A DNA stretch of 40,000 nucleotides from Glandiceps talaboti (lineage: Eukaryota; Hemichordata; Enteropneusta; Spengelidae): assembly GCF_964340395.1 (NCBI RefSeq), contig NC_135566.1, forward strand, positions 11,627,501 to 11,667,500, given 5' to 3'. A program made the translations under genes and the position numbers. The notes beneath the pieces are model-generated. The model did no database searches. It was not told where the DNA came from and worked only from the letters and a program-made list of their open reading frames with translations. Numbering within the stretch: the first letter of the stretch is position 1; every line of letters begins with the position of its first letter. Below are positions 22,168-31,939 of this stretch, in pieces.

Positions 22168-22745
22168 GTGAGTAAACATTCAAAAAATGTATGCAAATAT
22201 CCCTAGCAACCACGACCATGCCCATAGCAACAGCCAAACAATCACGTAAATTGCAAAGATAACAACAGGAATTGAAAGACAAATGAATAAACAGTCACAG
22301 AAATGTATGCAAATGTTCCTAGCAACAAGACCACGCCCATAGCAACAGTCAAATGATCACGTTTATTGTGTAGATAACAATTGGGAATAATAGACAATTG
22401 AATAAACATTCAAAAAATGTATGTAAATTTACCTAGCAACAAGACCACGCCCACAGCAACAGTCAAATGATCACGTATATTGCAAAGATAACAGGAAATG
22501 AAAGACAAATGAATAAACATTCACAAAATGTATGCAAATGTGCCTCGCAACAAGACAACGCCCATAGCAACAGACAAATGATCTCGTCTATTGGAAAGAT
22601 AATGTCAGGAATTCGTGCACAAGTGAACAAAAACATTCAAAAATGAGTGCAAATATATCTAGCAACATGACCACGCCCATAGCAACAGCAAATTGATCGC
22701 GTATATCGCAAAGATAGCAACATGGTTGGATAGGCAACTGGATCG
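22168..22745. repeat. ~113-bp minisatellite, five copies plus a partial
   Basis: Unit starts (GAATAAACATTC-like) fall at about 22170, 22285, 22400, 22511 and 22625, giving periods of 115, 115, 111 and 114. Each unit carries ATGTATGCAAAT, a CTAGCAAC block, GACCACGCCCATAGCAACAG and GATAACA. The most conserved segment is the ACCACGCCCATAGCAAC core. Confidence 0.9.
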
Positions 22746-24420
22746 TCATTCAGCAAATGAACACCTATTGTTAGCATGGACTAGCATATGGATAGACATT
22801 TTTTAAAACTGTACAGTTGTGCTACAACGCCATTGGCGGTATTATTTGCTGGTATCGTTGGTGACTGACATGATGTTATCTTGGGGATTTTGATGTCGTT
22901 TATGTTTTGTGTATTAAAATTTTATAAAATCAATTGGTAAAGTATATTCAAAGAGTGAGGTGTGCATAGTTCTAGATTATCTTTAAAACCAGCGTGTAGA
23001 TATATGAGTCAATGTACAACTAGCGAAATAATACCGGTGCGTTTACTCAAACAAAGTGAGCTTCACGCTAAGACAAATCAGGTAAATTAAAGATAAACGG
23101 ATGCCTCTGATAAAGGTTTTTTCGCCGCTGTTATCAGCTTGATTTACTGCATATATATTTTCGTTTTGTCTGTTAACATTATTACAGATGCGAGGTGTCT
23201 GCCATTTGAGTTTAAATCAAGCTCTGCAAGATATATAAATAGACACGTGCAAAAATTATATTACAATATGAATCGCCCTCTGCAAGAGACAGACACAACT
23301 TCACCGTCCAAGCAACAATTGGATGGATTCTGACTTTTTGTTACTGCATAGTTAATTATTTTCTTTGGTGTAGAGGATATAGGCCCCAGGATCGAGTGGA
23401 ATTTATACTTTCAACCCAGAAGTTACCGACACAAATTACTGTGCATGCCTTTACATGAACCTTGTCCCAATCCTGGGTGTCACAAACAAACAACCACGGT
23501 GGTGATATTTCGTGATTTGCAATTAGTTCTCGAGTTCAGTTATCATATAGCGTACCAACCTGCACGGTCACAAAGACGCGTTTCATATCATTTCGAGGGA
23601 TGTGTTTACTTTGTAAAATGGTGTGGCTTGCTCACTGTACACTTATCTGTTTCTGGTACCTTTTATCTCTCAGCTTTGGTGTTTGTACGACTACACAACT
23701 GTGATAGTTTGAACCTATATCAAATCTCGATAAATTAACGTATTTAGATTTATGCAAATTAAGTATCAACCATCATCATTCACTTTGCTGTCATTTAATA
23801 CTGTCCCTATGGTAACGCCTTGTTTATCCAGAGCAGAGTCTCTCTCCACAATTCTGCAGTTTCCCATCGATCGAATGCTGTCCGTTGTGTTTATTTTATA
23901 GTGTTAATCAAAGCCCGTCCTTTTTTTATGTTTTGCTGTTTACATTTTGATATTTATGGTAAGTAATTGATTTTTTTGTCTTTTTATTCATCTGGGTTGG
24001 TTTTTTTATTTCTTGTTTGTTACCAATTATGAGTGGTACATATTTTGAACTCACTCACGCACGGTAAATGCTGCAAATGCACCGTTAATGCTATACATCG
24101 TGACCGAAACTCTGCTTACCCTTTGCTATCTTACATGACCATCGCAGACTAGACAAGTCGTTGGATGTTTCCCTTTTCATACAGATATCTTCTGGTATAG
24201 CGAGCTGAAACTCATTATTATTTGTAAGCGAATCAGACGTGGTGTAATTCTATAAAAAAACAACCGCCAAATCAACTTTTGGTGCGATAAACAAGTTACG
24301 ATTAAAATCACTAAAGGTGATGACACTAATAGAGGGACTCACAAATTGCTGTACAGTATGATTAATATCTTGACTCAGTGGTGATAAGAGTTTAGGACAT
24401 TGATTATGAATGATGAGATA
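22746..24420. other. Intergenic, nothing recognised
   Basis: Several short open frames occur, but none shows a domain, splice context or codon bias that I can support. The stretch 23930-24020 is T-rich. Confidence 0.5.
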
Positions 24421-25222
24421 ATACCACAACCGAAAACCTTCCTGTATACCTGTATGCAAATAACATTGTATACGAAATCGCGTGATCGCACACTATCAAT
24501 TTTGCAGAAATTTGCTGTTTGAGAATATGTAATAATAGGAGAACCCCATGCTTCGTGAGTGGCGGTGTGGCATACTCGGGGTATCTGCACGAATGCTTGC
24601 ACTGAGTGTTCTCCGCAGCCGTACGTTTACGAGTGCAGCGAGTTAAAATGCAGCAGAGAAACACCGCAAGTGCAAGTGCAAGTGCAAGTACACACACTGA
24701 CACTCACCGGGGCATAGGGGTTCTGTTAGACCTAAAAAAAATATTGTTTGGTTCCGGCCAACCCCACCTAGTTTTTCACTGCCGACCTTAAACTTTTTTT
24801 ACGTATTCGAGAAAAAAATTATAAAATCGCAAAAATGATGAAGTCTCACGAGAAATAGACTAGTGGATGCAGAAACTGACACCAACTTTAAAAAACACTA
24901 TAAAACTATTCTTCCAATCTGTAATGGATGTACATCTGATAGGAAGAAATAAATAACACACACCGTTTGAAAAACAATGGAAAACCTGAACTAGACACTC
25001 ACACATGAAAAAAAATATGATAAAATAAAATAAAAAATCTACCCACCCCACCTATTCTAAAATTGGCCGTAATCGGAACCACACAATTGTATCAGGCCTT
25101 ATCATTACATATGCACATGTTTATCTGAACAACAAATTTCTGTCAAAATCCTACTGTGTGATCACGCGATTTCGTCTGCAATATCGTTTGTATACAGGTA
25201 TGCAATAGGGTTTTTGTATAGA
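24421..25222. mobile_element. ~800-bp inverted-repeat element
   Basis: The left arm (about 24421-24536) and right arm (about 25105-25222) are imperfect reverse complements over more than 100 bases. Shared landmarks are CTGTATACCTGTATGCAA, GAAATCGCGTGATC, ACAGAAATTTG or GCAGAAATTTG, and ATATGTAAT. The interior has an (AAGTGC)n run (24664-24690) and a diverged GGTTCCGGCCAA/TTGG..GGAACC pair. No transposase is seen, so it would be non-autonomous or foldback. Confidence 0.6.
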
Positions 25223-26238
25223 CTATGTTGTAAAGATATATCGCGCTTCTCAGGGGAAGGCTGTCACCTGCCTGGACCCTTGGTTCACCAGTGAAATCTG
25301 TCTCTGCCATTATTGGCGACGTTTAGTATTTGTTCTATAAAATCACTCACAAAGAGGTCAGAGGTCACTATGTTTTTCCATCATTTCATGATGAAAATGT
25401 TATTTCAAATGTAATAAAGATAACAAAAAAGTCTACACGCCATCGGTGCACACTACAACTTCAGTAAATGCATGTCAGTGCGTCATAGAGGTGATTGGGT
25501 ATGATTGGACAGCTTTGTAACCAGCCTGTAGACTGTGGTGTTTTACTTGGACTTTCAAAACTTACAAGTGACTGTCCTTGACCGTGAGTATTCCGAAGAT
25601 AGACCCGTGACATCATGGCAACAACGCAAGATCGACACTCGCGATCGTCTTGATTGCAGATTGGCTGAATAGTATTGAATCGAAGTTACAATGATATGAA
25701 TAAAGACTTTTTACACAGTGCATACTGCAACATTTTGTAGTTTGAACTTAAATATGTAAACAAAATACATCAAACAACAAAAGTGATCTCAATGTTAAAA
25801 AAGTCACAGAGCAAATTGATCCATAAATTTGCTTTACAACGATTTTCTCATTGATTGATAATATGACTGGTAGACGAACACGAATAATTACATATAGTAG
25901 GAAATATTGTACGGATTATCATTTTTAGCAAACAACAAGCACTTATAAAGCTATCCGTGGAAGGTAACAACGTTTTGCGTTCTTCAGTTATCTATGTGTG
26001 TGACGACCACTTCAGATATGTAGAGGTCCTACCTCTTGGTCCAAATGGTTCCTACGTGATGCCAGTGACATGACTCGAAGTACACGTTTGAGATGTAATA
26101 CGGTGTCGTATAGTACAATGTATGATGATTGGCCAATGAATATTCTTCATCATAATAAGTTATTGTAATTAGATTTAATTAAAAATATTAATTAGCATAA
26201 TCGCGTTCGCATTGGCACAGTTTCTCTATATAATAAAG
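25223..26238. other. Intergenic, with a DR1 site
   Basis: No gene is seen. A perfect DR1 (AGGTCAGAGGTCA) lies at 25355-25367. Confidence 0.5.
25355..25367 (+). promoter_or_regulatory. DR1-type nuclear receptor site
   Basis: Two perfect AGGTCA half sites are spaced by one base, the arrangement bound by HNF4, RXR and COUP-TF type receptors. It is 4.2 kb downstream of the P450 stop with no other regulatory context. Confidence 0.25.
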
Positions 26239-27470
26239 CATAGACCCTCCACCAACGTTAACGGAGAAGTGTGACATAGTGTAATAATAGGTGTGCTGTG
26301 TTGTCTCCAATATTAATTAATGTGACAATGGCACAGCCGTTTCTGTTGACCAATATATAGCCAAATCGACCCCACCTTCAACACAATGTACAAATGTAGT
26401 TCGTGTCAAATATTCTACTTTGTCACTCTAAAACTAGTGTGAACTTTGCTCAGTAAACTAGGCGTTACGATGTCTCTGAAATATTGGCATCGTATCTAGA
26501 TTTAGGGACCGCATCCGTCGCTGCATTAGTCTAGCTGCAAAACCCTGTGCAATTCCGCTAACTTTAAAAACCGACCACAGTCGTATAGAAGCAGACTTGC
26601 TCAAATCTCAGGAGTTTTTTTTTCATTCTTTATTTGAATAAGGTATTTAAAGCGGAATGTCGGGTATAACCCCCCCCCCCCCTAACTTCGTGGGGGTTAT
26701 TGTCAAATTTGAATGCATACTATTAACAACGGAAGGACACCTCTCTGAAAAATCGGGGTAATAATGAGCAGCTGGTGATTTTCGTAATACATTTGGTATG
26801 TAAAGACTTGTGAATGTCTATGGAATGCGGGTGTGGTCACATAAAGGTGATATTTAAACATGGTAGAGATAATTTTGGACAAAACACGGTCAAACTGGGT
26901 CTGTTCGTTACTAGTGAAAAGCCTTTACAATCAAATTTGGGATTAAAACACCCGTCAGTGACTTATTCAGATACGGGTACGTAAATCCATGAAAGTTTGT
27001 GTAGCAATCAACGCTATCTTGAAGTAAACATGAATTGTAATCAGTACCCCTCTATGCCCACGCATAACGTTACATGCATGCTTTCATGAAGCACCGGCAT
27101 TATTGCCGATGTCCATACATAAATGAAACACTAGATTTCAAAGAGATGAATAGCGAACACTACGATTGTAGGCCTATAGAGTTGTTGTTTTTTGCGTCGA
27201 AGTATTCGAGTTCTTACTCTTCAAAGAAACAACAGTTTTTTTCAACAGGATTTGTATTGATAGTGGTCACACTCGGTCGTGTTCTTCCACTGATACGGAA
27301 GATGCGGCGATAGTCTTGGAGTCGGCACTACCTACATGTAATAGTAATTATCAAATTATGATATGGTAGGCATGAGCAGTATCTGCACTCGTCTGCCGTG
27401 ACTGAGTCTTATCTCTCCGTACGTCGAGATATATCTCTGGCTATTTTGACTTGGCTCTTCATCAGGGCGG
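26239..27470. other. Intergenic, with second copy of micro-hairpin core
   Basis: CATAGACCCTCCAC at 26239-26252 repeats the arm of the hairpin downstream of the P450 gene, here without its partner arm. A C-tract hairpin (ATAACCCCC with GGGGGTTAT) lies at about 26665-26700. No gene is supported. Confidence 0.55.
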
Positions 27471-27519
27471 ATGGTTGACCCATGGATGTATTATCTCACT
27501 AATACATCCATGGTTGACC
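27471..27519. repeat. Second micro-hairpin flanked by direct repeats
   Basis: Perfect 13-base arms CATGGATGTATTA (27481-27493) and TAATACATCCATG (27500-27512) surround a 6-base spacer. The direct repeat ATGGTTGACC occurs at 27471-27480 and 27510-27519, again a 39-base period. Confidence 0.9.
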
Positions 27520-29235
27520 TAACCACCCCGAACCTACACACACTCGTTTGCCGTTCGGAATTCTTTTGTCCGATATGATATACAACCCCGGTTACCCGAT
27601 TGATGAATTGATTGCATCAAACAGTGTTCATGGTTAGCTAGCTTTGAATCATTTTAGAAGAATCGAAGCCACGGGGCAGATCGAAGCTCCCACTTTGGGC
27701 CTAGCTGTTTCCTTCAGCTCGCTCGGTTGTAAAGTGAATCCAATTTTAAATTCTTGTAAACATAATTTATACAATACTCAAATGATTGGACGACGAAATC
27801 ATCAACACCATAAGTGAATAAAGTTTAACTGAAGAGTGTTGTTGCCTTAATAATTTAATGCAAATAATACCGACAAATATGGAAAGTAGCTCAACAATGT
27901 AATAGCACCGTTGCTCTTCCAACTGCCTGTAATTTAGTCATTATTAGAAACTGTTGATGTTTTAATGACTTATTGTTTTCATCTCAGAAGAATACTATTC
28001 CCGAAATGCAAACATTTGTTCTAAGTGGTACTTCATGACAGCTGAGAGTTCACTGCGACCTCGCGTCACATCAAAACTTTGTGAATATCAGCAAATTGTG
28101 TTCTGTCATCGGTAAAAAATAGCTTGCAATCTTGAGCAAGGTGATTGAACCATAGTCAGTACAGTATATTTAACCTCTTTTTCATAGAGTCCTGGAAAAG
28201 CAAAATTGTGCAGTTATTTCCACAAGCGACCTCTATGAGATTAGAGCAAAATGCATGAATTATTGCTGGGGTATATTTCTCTCGCCTAGCTCAGACCATC
28301 AAGTCCTCTGACATCTTCCTTCTATATTTCAAAACGTTTATGTTTCAATCAAATGTTTTGTATAAACGAATGACAGCCACGGTGCGTAAAACACTTTACC
28401 AGTTTATCATCGACGGATACAAAATGTACACATTTAAAGTGCCATAGCCGTGCTTGTGTAACTGTGAGATATGCGACAGGTAAACTGGTAATCGTAGACA
28501 GTGGAGGGGGAAAGAGTTAGCAAACTTAAGAATTGTGGTAATCCGTACGTATACGTCAAGGGAACCAAATCAGCCCAAATCGATATCTGAGTATTGAAGC
28601 TTTCGCATACTTTGATTGCACAATCCTACAATGTGCTATTGGATGCTGCTAATCAGTTCAGCTTAATTATGATCGAACTTTGACTAAATCGTTGCTTCAT
28701 TACTTAACCAGTTATTGGTACATTCGACCACACTGAGTGATACTTAGGGCTGCCACTAATGCTGACGGTTACACCGTGAAGCCTCTGGATCTGTGAAGGG
28801 TAAGATTAATCGCAAGTCATCAACACATACAATACTATTGACAAATTGATCAATCCAGTGTCAAATGTTAAACTACCCATCTTTACTCTGTCACATCAGT
28901 TGGTATTTTCGTTATGTTACCACGATTAATGTACGCGAGATGACATGACCCAGTACAGATTAAATACAATAAAATAGTTGTCGAGTACCATTACTGAACT
29001 GTATTTAGTACGATACATGACTGCACGGACCACTTTTCACAAGTGGTCTGGTGTCCAAGTTTCTCGATTTCTGAGTTCAGTATCTTTTCAAAACACCAAC
29101 TTCGGAATAGCTGTGAATAGCTCCTAAACTCTGATAAGTTTTTCTCAAGTTTTTCTCAAGTAGTGCATTTGACATACACTGTTTTCACGGATAAGTTTAA
29201 TAGTGTCAATCACGTCTAAAGTTTACTTATGTTTT
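27520..29235. other. Intergenic, nothing recognised
   Basis: No gene or array is seen. A small perfect stem (GACCACTT with AAGTGGTC) lies near 29028-29048. Confidence 0.5.
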
Positions 29236-29237
29236 CT

Positions 29238-29284
<47 letters not shown>

Positions 29285-29297
29285 GCTGTTGTTGTCT
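29236..29297. repeat. (TTG)n microsatellite
   Basis: About twenty TTG units with one TTGCTG interruption near the end. Confidence 0.95.
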
Positions 29298-30310
29298 GTG
29301 TTGTCAATTCCTTCGTGGTTTTTACCCTACACGTACTTTTCAATTGGTACAAGGTTTTTAACACGTAATCAACTTTACACAGCGTTGTAGTCATAGCAAC
29401 CGCCAATGGCAATCATAATGTGTCGCTCGATATTTACATCATGTTGTCACATCGTGACAATATATCAGTATTACATATTGACGACAGTAAGTTACAGAGT
29501 AGGGTGTTTAAGTCTACGTAGGACAAGGTTGATTTTGTAGTTATAGTCGTACACGTATCTTCAGGTGAAACATGGTTGGGGTGGTTGTCACAAATGACAT
29601 ATGTATAGACTTACTGGTTAATGATAACTTCCAACAACTCGCATGTTTTTGTGAAGTTTGAAAATCTGTTTATTCATCGCCTGGGTTGTTAACAATACCA
29701 TTCGTTACGAGTGTGTCCTGGATTGTATAATGTGTATACAATCTTGTTTAAGGTTCCCAGACTATCATTCATTATCTCTTTGTACCGAATATCGTCTATA
29801 TGTATTGTACTGTGAAAGGTGGCCTTTCAATTCTTTCACAAATCTATTGACGTGATTCAAAGGCAATTTACACGTTCTGAGAATGAGTCACACGGTTGGT
29901 CGACATGGTCCTCGTGAATAGTCTCCGTAATAAAGTCTCCTGGGCTATCAGTGATGAAAATGCTAAACACGTACACGTATTGTTCTATAGTAATGAATCT
30001 GCTATAAGTACGCTTTTTCACAACTGTTTTTCGCATTTATTCTGGTCTTGCATCGTGGGCAAATGCCACATTTACTAGCATTTGTAATAGGTCTGTGCAT
30101 GGGGTAATACGCAACGGTATAACCCACAGTCCTGTTTGACCATTTCAAGAATCTCACCCACAGGCACTTGGTTCCCGAGATATGTATCAGAATGTTTCTA
30201 TCAGAATACAATAAAATGTCGATAATATCGTTAATATTGACGTATTTAGCCAACTATATATGAAAGGGGTAAAATTACACTTGTTTCTGTGATCGCGCAG
30301 GTTCACTCAC
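29298..30310. other. Intergenic, nothing recognised
   Basis: Short open frames on both strands show no domain or splice support. Confidence 0.5.
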
Positions 30311-30533
30311 CGATTTCTGACGCCATGTAGGAGAATTGGAGCAGATAATTTTTTTCTAACTACCTATTTTGCATATTGTCCTTAGACCTTTTTGTAACAG
30401 CAGTACATGTTACGGCCAGGAGCCGCTCTCTCCATTTACCATGTAAACATCGATATCCAATCACGTTCTCGGAAGGTAGTTAGAAAAAAAATTATCTGCT
30501 GCAATTCTCCTACATGGCGTCAGAAATAGGCCG
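30311..30533. mobile_element. MITE/foldback element, ~57-bp near-perfect inverted ends
   Basis: The left arm (30311-30367, ATTTCTGACGCCATGTAGGA then GAATTG and CAGATAATTTTTTTCTAACT) is repeated as reverse complement at 30474-30533 with few mismatches. A unique spacer of about 106 bases lies between. No coding capacity; non-autonomous element likely. Confidence 0.8.
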
Positions 30534-31498
30534 ATATCTTTGGTAGGCATAGTCCGATTGTAACAATGTTGTCTGGTGGTTGTTTATCTTACAGACAGTC
30601 AAATAATTACATATATATGCTGATAGGTATAGACAGTCTGCTTTACACAATTTTATACGTCACGTGTGCTCTCTCTTCTGAGACATTTCATGGGTGGGTT
30701 TTTTCTGTGTTTTCGTAGCTGTTGTATTATTAATTTACATTTTTAGTTAGTTGATGTAGTGTTGAGCGTTTGTATAAAAAATTTAAATAAATAAATAAAA
30801 AAATGATATAATATTATACCATGGATACGAGTCGCCAACGTTGATACACATTTTTTGTTATGTAAGCGTCACCTTAATTGCCAATAACGTCATCATCAAT
30901 CGTCCTTACATGACAGGTTAATTATTTATGATATGCCAATTCATCTAGACATAATAGATATGTCATCATGTAGTACAGACGATACATTGTGTAATAAAGA
31001 TCAAACTAAACTAAACTAAATTAAAGATGCTGATACAAGTAACTAGCGATCGTTCATATGGTTGATCCCATTTTTGAAATTGTTCAAAAGAAACTTCCTA
31101 ACTTTGTTCAGTTGGTTAAAAGTTATCTTCGTAAGTCACGTGTTCAAAACAAGGTCACTGGAAACAAGTATGGGGTATCATAAGTGCAACGTTGCATTAT
31201 GCTTTTCGTTACAAAAGTGAAAAACAGTTCCACATGTGTAATAGTTTACTGAATGATAGAAAAGTTTCTAGGACACTCGGTTATAAAGTCATTCAAGCGA
31301 ATGGTTCTCATGGCAACCATACCAGTATTTACCATATTCAATTGAAATTTTGGTTTCGGAACCATCGTACAAATTGCATATGTACTGGCATTACGAAATG
31401 CTACATATCAGTCAGAATCACGTGCCGTTTATCAACGAATTCAATCGATCGACAGACATACACACACGTACGATATGTATGTCATATTCGTGAATATG

Positions 31499-31504
<6 letters not shown>
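30534..31504. other. Upstream region of carbonic anhydrase gene
   Basis: No exon is supported. A short AAAT run is near 30780-30803 and an ACTAA run near 31001-31019. Confidence 0.5.
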
Positions 31505-31532
<28 letters not shown>

Positions 31533-31565
31533 TGTATGTATGTATGTGTGTGTGTGTGTGCGTGC

Positions 31566-31598
<33 letters not shown>

Positions 31599-31657
31599 TC
31601 CGTCCGTCCGCCCGCCCGCCCGCCCGCCTGTCTGTCTGTCTGTCTGTCTGTCTGTAT
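31505..31657. repeat. Compound tetranucleotide microsatellite with stepwise motif change
   Basis: Blocks follow as TATG, TGTG, CGTG (with TGCG), CGTC, CGCC and TGTC, each differing from its neighbour by one base. It lies about 215 bases upstream of the carbonic anhydrase start codon. The Cys-, Val- and Ala-Arg-rich frames are artefacts. Confidence 0.95.
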
Positions 31658-31869
31658 GTCAAACCTTTGGTGTTTACAGAGAGTGTATACTCGTTATGGA
31701 GATGACTAATTAAAAGGGTTGTCGTGCAGTTGTAGGTCTATACAATTATAATATGAAAGACATAGAGCTCCACTTGCAGAGAAAAGATGAATTATGAATA
31801 CTCTTCAATTATTATGTTTATATTTATTGACAGTAGATACTGGTAAGATACAAACATCGATCGATAACA

Positions 31870-31939
31870 ATGAATTTCAAAGACGTGGTAAACACTCTCC
31901 TTATCGTTGCTATTTCACTTGTCGGATCGACAAAGGCAG
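31870..31939 (+). CDS. Carbonic anhydrase exon 1: signal peptide
   Basis: ATG at 31870 opens 23 codons plus one base: a Lys/Asp-containing start, a hydrophobic core L-L-I-V-A-I-S-L-V and a small-residue end S-T-K-A-G. The donor is GTTAGT. An upstream ATG at 31794 is in another frame and runs to a different reading. Confidence 0.75.

Noticed and set aside
24250-24703. Overlapping minus-strand frames of 69-99 residues
   Set aside because: They fall in the left arm of the inverted-repeat element and show no domain.
26660-26700. C-tract hairpin as a regulatory stem
   Set aside because: The arms are mostly homopolymer C and G; such pairs arise easily by chance.
27074-27313. 79-residue plus-strand open frame
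   Set aside because: No signal peptide, domain, splice context or conservation that I can see; a chance frame is likelier.
31192-31713. 173-residue plus-strand open frame
   Set aside because: Its second half is microsatellite; the first half has no recognisable domain and leads into no splice donor I can support.
31794-31850. Upstream ATG (M-N-T-L-Q-L-L-C) with a GTAAG donor as alternative carbonic anhydrase exon 1
   Set aside because: It also looks hydrophobic and is in phase 1, but ATG 31870 has a fuller signal peptide with a typical cleavage end; I kept it only as an alternative.
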